5,908 nucleotides of DNA from Candidatus Corynebacterium faecipullorum (GTDB lineage Bacteria; Actinomycetota; Actinomycetes; Mycobacteriales; Mycobacteriaceae): contig DXEO01000211.1 in the NCBI GenBank assembly GCA_019114925.1, forward strand, positions 1 to 5,908, given 5' to 3'. A program made the translations under genes and the position numbers. Numbering within the stretch: position 1 is the stretch's first letter; every line of letters starts with the position of its first letter. Shown one piece after another: positions 4,167 to 5,908 of this stretch. The notes below the pieces were generated by a model. The model did not search any database, was not told the origin of the DNA, and was given only the letters and a program-made list of their open reading frames with translations.

Positions 4167-5908
4167 ATGGTGACCACCGCAACTGAACAGTCCGTGCAGT
4201 TCGAGGCATGGAAGGGCTTTGAGCCCGGACCGTGGACTGAGAACATTGACGTTCGTGATTTTATCCAGCGCAACTACACCCCTTATGACGGGGACTCTTC
4301 CTTCCTCGCTGGGCCCACCGAGAAAACACTGCGCGTGTGGGATCATTTGGAGAAGAACTACCTGTCCGTCGAGCGCCAAAAGCGCATCTTCGACGTTGAC
4401 ACCCATACCCCGAGCGATATTGACGCTTTCCCGGCTGGGTACATCTCCGAGGACGATGACGTCATCGTCGGCCTGCAGACGGATACGCCGCTCAAGCGCG
4501 CCATGATGCCCAACGGCGGCTGGCGCATGGTCAAGCAGGCCATCAAGGAAGCCGGTAAGGAGACCGACCCGGAGATCGAGAAGATCTTCACGCGCTACCG
4601 CAAGACTCATAACGACGCGGTGTTCGATATCTATACCCCGCGCATCCGCGCAGCGCGTTCCTCCCACATCATCACCGGCCTGCCGGATGCCTACGGCCGC
4701 GGCCGCATCATCGGCGACTACCGCCGCGTGGCCCTTTACGGCGTGGACTACCTTATTGCTGAGAAGGAAGCATCCAAGCATGCGGTGGGGGACCTCGGCT
4801 TCTCCGAGCACTGGGCACGCTACCGTGAGGAGCACGCCGAGCAGATCAAGGCTCTGAAGAAGCTCAAGGTCATGGCTGAGTCTTATGGCTTCGATATCTC
4901 GAAGCCCGCGAAGACCGCCCACGAAGCAGTGCAGTGGACCTACTTTGGCTACCTGGCCTCCATCAAGTCCCAGGACGGCGCCGACATGTCCATCGGCCGC
5001 CTCTCCGCATTCTTCGACTGCTACTTCGAGCGCGACCTTGCCGCTGGCATCCTCACCGAGGAAGACGCCCAAGAAATCATCGACCAGCTGGTGCTCAAGC
5101 TGCGCATCGTCCGATTCCTGCGCACCGAGGACTATGACCAGATCTTCTCCGGTGACCCGTACTGGGCAACCTGGTCCGATGCCGGCTTTGGCGACGATGG
5201 CCGCCACATGGTGACCAAGACTTCCTTCCGTCTGCTGCAGACGCTGATTAACTTGGGCCCGTCCCCGGAGCCGAACATCACCATCTTCTGGGATCCGCAG
5301 CTGCCGGCGGGCTACAAGGAATTCTGCGCCCACATCTCGATTGAGACCTCCTCCATCCAGTACGAGTCCGATAAGCAGATTCGTGACCAGTGGGGCGATG
5401 ACGCCGCTATTGCGTGCTGCGTGTCCCCGATGGCCGTCGGCAAGCAAATGCAGTTCTTCGGTGCCCGCGTGAACGCCGCCAAGGCCCTGCTCTACGCCAT
5501 CAACGGTGGCCGCGACGAGGTCAGCGGCAAGCAGGTCGTGGATGGCTACGAGCCTATCCAGGGCGATGGCCCGCTCGATTTCGATGAGGTCTGGCAGAAG
5601 TACGAGGAGATGCTGGACTGGGTCGTCGGCACCTACGTTGAGGCCCTCAACATCATCCACTACTGCCACGACAAGTACGCCTACGAATCAATCGAAATGG
5701 CGCTGCACGATTCCGATATCGTGCGCTCCATGGGCTGCGGTATCGCCGGCCTGTCCATCGTGGCTGACTCGCTCTCCGCCATAAAGTACGCCAAGGTCTA
5801 CCCGGTGCGCGATGAGACCGGCCTCATCGTGGACTACAAGACCGAAGGTGATTTCCCCTTCTACGGCAACGACGATGACCGCGCCGATGATATCGCCGCC
5901 ACCATCGT
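4167..5908 (+). CDS. pflB: Pyruvate formate-lyase (formate C-acetyltransferase), 3' truncated by window edge
   Basis: The enzyme converts pyruvate and CoA to acetyl-CoA and formate without oxygen, in the cytoplasm, using a glycyl radical. The window holds 580 codons of the roughly 760 usual. Recognisable segments are GLPDAYGRGRIIGDYRRVALYG (from 171), with a pyruvate-binding Arg; Trp333; GPSPEPNITIFW; and IACCVSPMAVGKQMQFFGAR. The active-site pair Cys417-Cys418 corresponds to Cys418-Cys419 of E. coli, and Arg434 to Arg435. LNIIHYCHDKYAYE, CGIAGLSIVADSLSAIKYAKV and further matches to E. coli PflB follow. The radical Gly is beyond the window. ATG 4167 has AAGGGAG at 4155-4161, 5 bases ahead; the in-frame ATG 4152 has no ribosome site. 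The enzyme needs a radical-SAM activase (PflA), whose gene, often next door, is not in view. The reading frame is intact throughout. Confidence 0.97.
   Translation, partial: MVTTATEQSVQFEAWKGFEPGPWTENIDVRDFIQRNYTPYDGDSSFLAGPTEKTLRVWDHLEKNYLSVERQKRIFDVDTHTPSDIDAFPAGYISEDDDVIVGLQTDTPLKRAMMPNGGWRMVKQAIKEAGKETDPEIEKIFTRYRKTHNDAVFDIYTPRIRAARSSHIITGLPDAYGRGRIIGDYRRVALYGVDYLIAEKEASKHAVGDLGFSEHWARYREEHAEQIKALKKLKVMAESYGFDISKPAKTAHEAVQWTYFGYLASIKSQDGADMSIGRLSAFFDCYFERDLAAGILTEEDAQEIIDQLVLKLRIVRFLRTEDYDQIFSGDPYWATWSDAGFGDDGRHMVTKTSFRLLQTLINLGPSPEPNITIFWDPQLPAGYKEFCAHISIETSSIQYESDKQIRDQWGDDAAIACCVSPMAVGKQMQFFGARVNAAKALLYAINGGRDEVSGKQVVDGYEPIQGDGPLDFDEVWQKYEEMLDWVVGTYVEALNIIHYCHDKYAYESIEMALHDSDIVRSMGCGIAGLSIVADSLSAIKYAKVYPVRDETGLIVDYKTEGDFPFYGNDDDRADDIAATI

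Noticed and set aside
4134..5669. A 511-codon open frame on the - strand opposite pflB
   Set aside because: It is the mirror of a G/C-biased gene: the pflB frame matches a known enzyme throughout, while this frame has no recognisable domain and no ribosome site that I can see. Long antisense frames are expected in high-GC genes.

Overview
The window looks like chromosome from a high-GC actinobacterium, most likely a facultatively anaerobic Corynebacterium other than C. glutamicum. The reasons are G/C-rich third codon positions, GTG starts, a gene pair resembling the mycobacterial lprD/Rv1342c pair, and a pyruvate formate-lyase gene. Pyruvate formate-lyase is found in some fermentative skin and mucosal corynebacteria and, from memory, is absent from C. 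glutamicum. The genus call is inference; no ribosomal RNA or marker gene is present.

Layout, left to right. (1) 1-86 is the last 27 codons of an unidentified + strand gene. (2) 201-282 is a tRNA-Leu(UAG) on the - strand, followed on that strand by a good hairpin plus T-rich terminator (142-193). (3) 396-1785 is a tight + strand operon of three small membrane or envelope proteins of unknown function: an LprD-like two-helix protein, a DUF3817 three-helix protein, and a DUF4230-like protein with one N-terminal membrane segment. The first two overlap by ATGA and the next gap is 2 bases. (4) 1786-1874 is a convergent intergenic gap with two perfect 10-bp hairpins; one 10-mer occurs three times, twice direct and once inverted. 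(5) 1875-3797 (- strand) is an NCS2-family urate/xanthine permease whose C-terminus carries a complete OHCU-decarboxylase (UraD) fold with substitutions at catalytic positions. (6) 3798-4166 is a 369-bp divergent control region with palindromes and a structured pflB leader. (7) 4167 to the window end is the first 580 codons of pflB, active-site cysteines included; the glycyl-radical C-terminus lies outside.

How the parts relate: the three-gene operon appears to be one co-expressed membrane module. The permease-UraD fusion links purine uptake (urate or xanthine) with the last step of urate breakdown, yet no uricase or hydroxyisourate hydrolase gene is nearby and the decarboxylase looks degenerate. 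It may therefore have become a structural or sensing domain. The permease and pflB share a divergent promoter region but no obvious pathway.

The most unusual items are the transporter-enzyme fusion with altered catalytic residues, the three-copy 10-mer that can fold in two mutually exclusive ways around the permease stop codon, and the palindromes in the permease/pflB control region. I did not find a clearly new multi-gene system.
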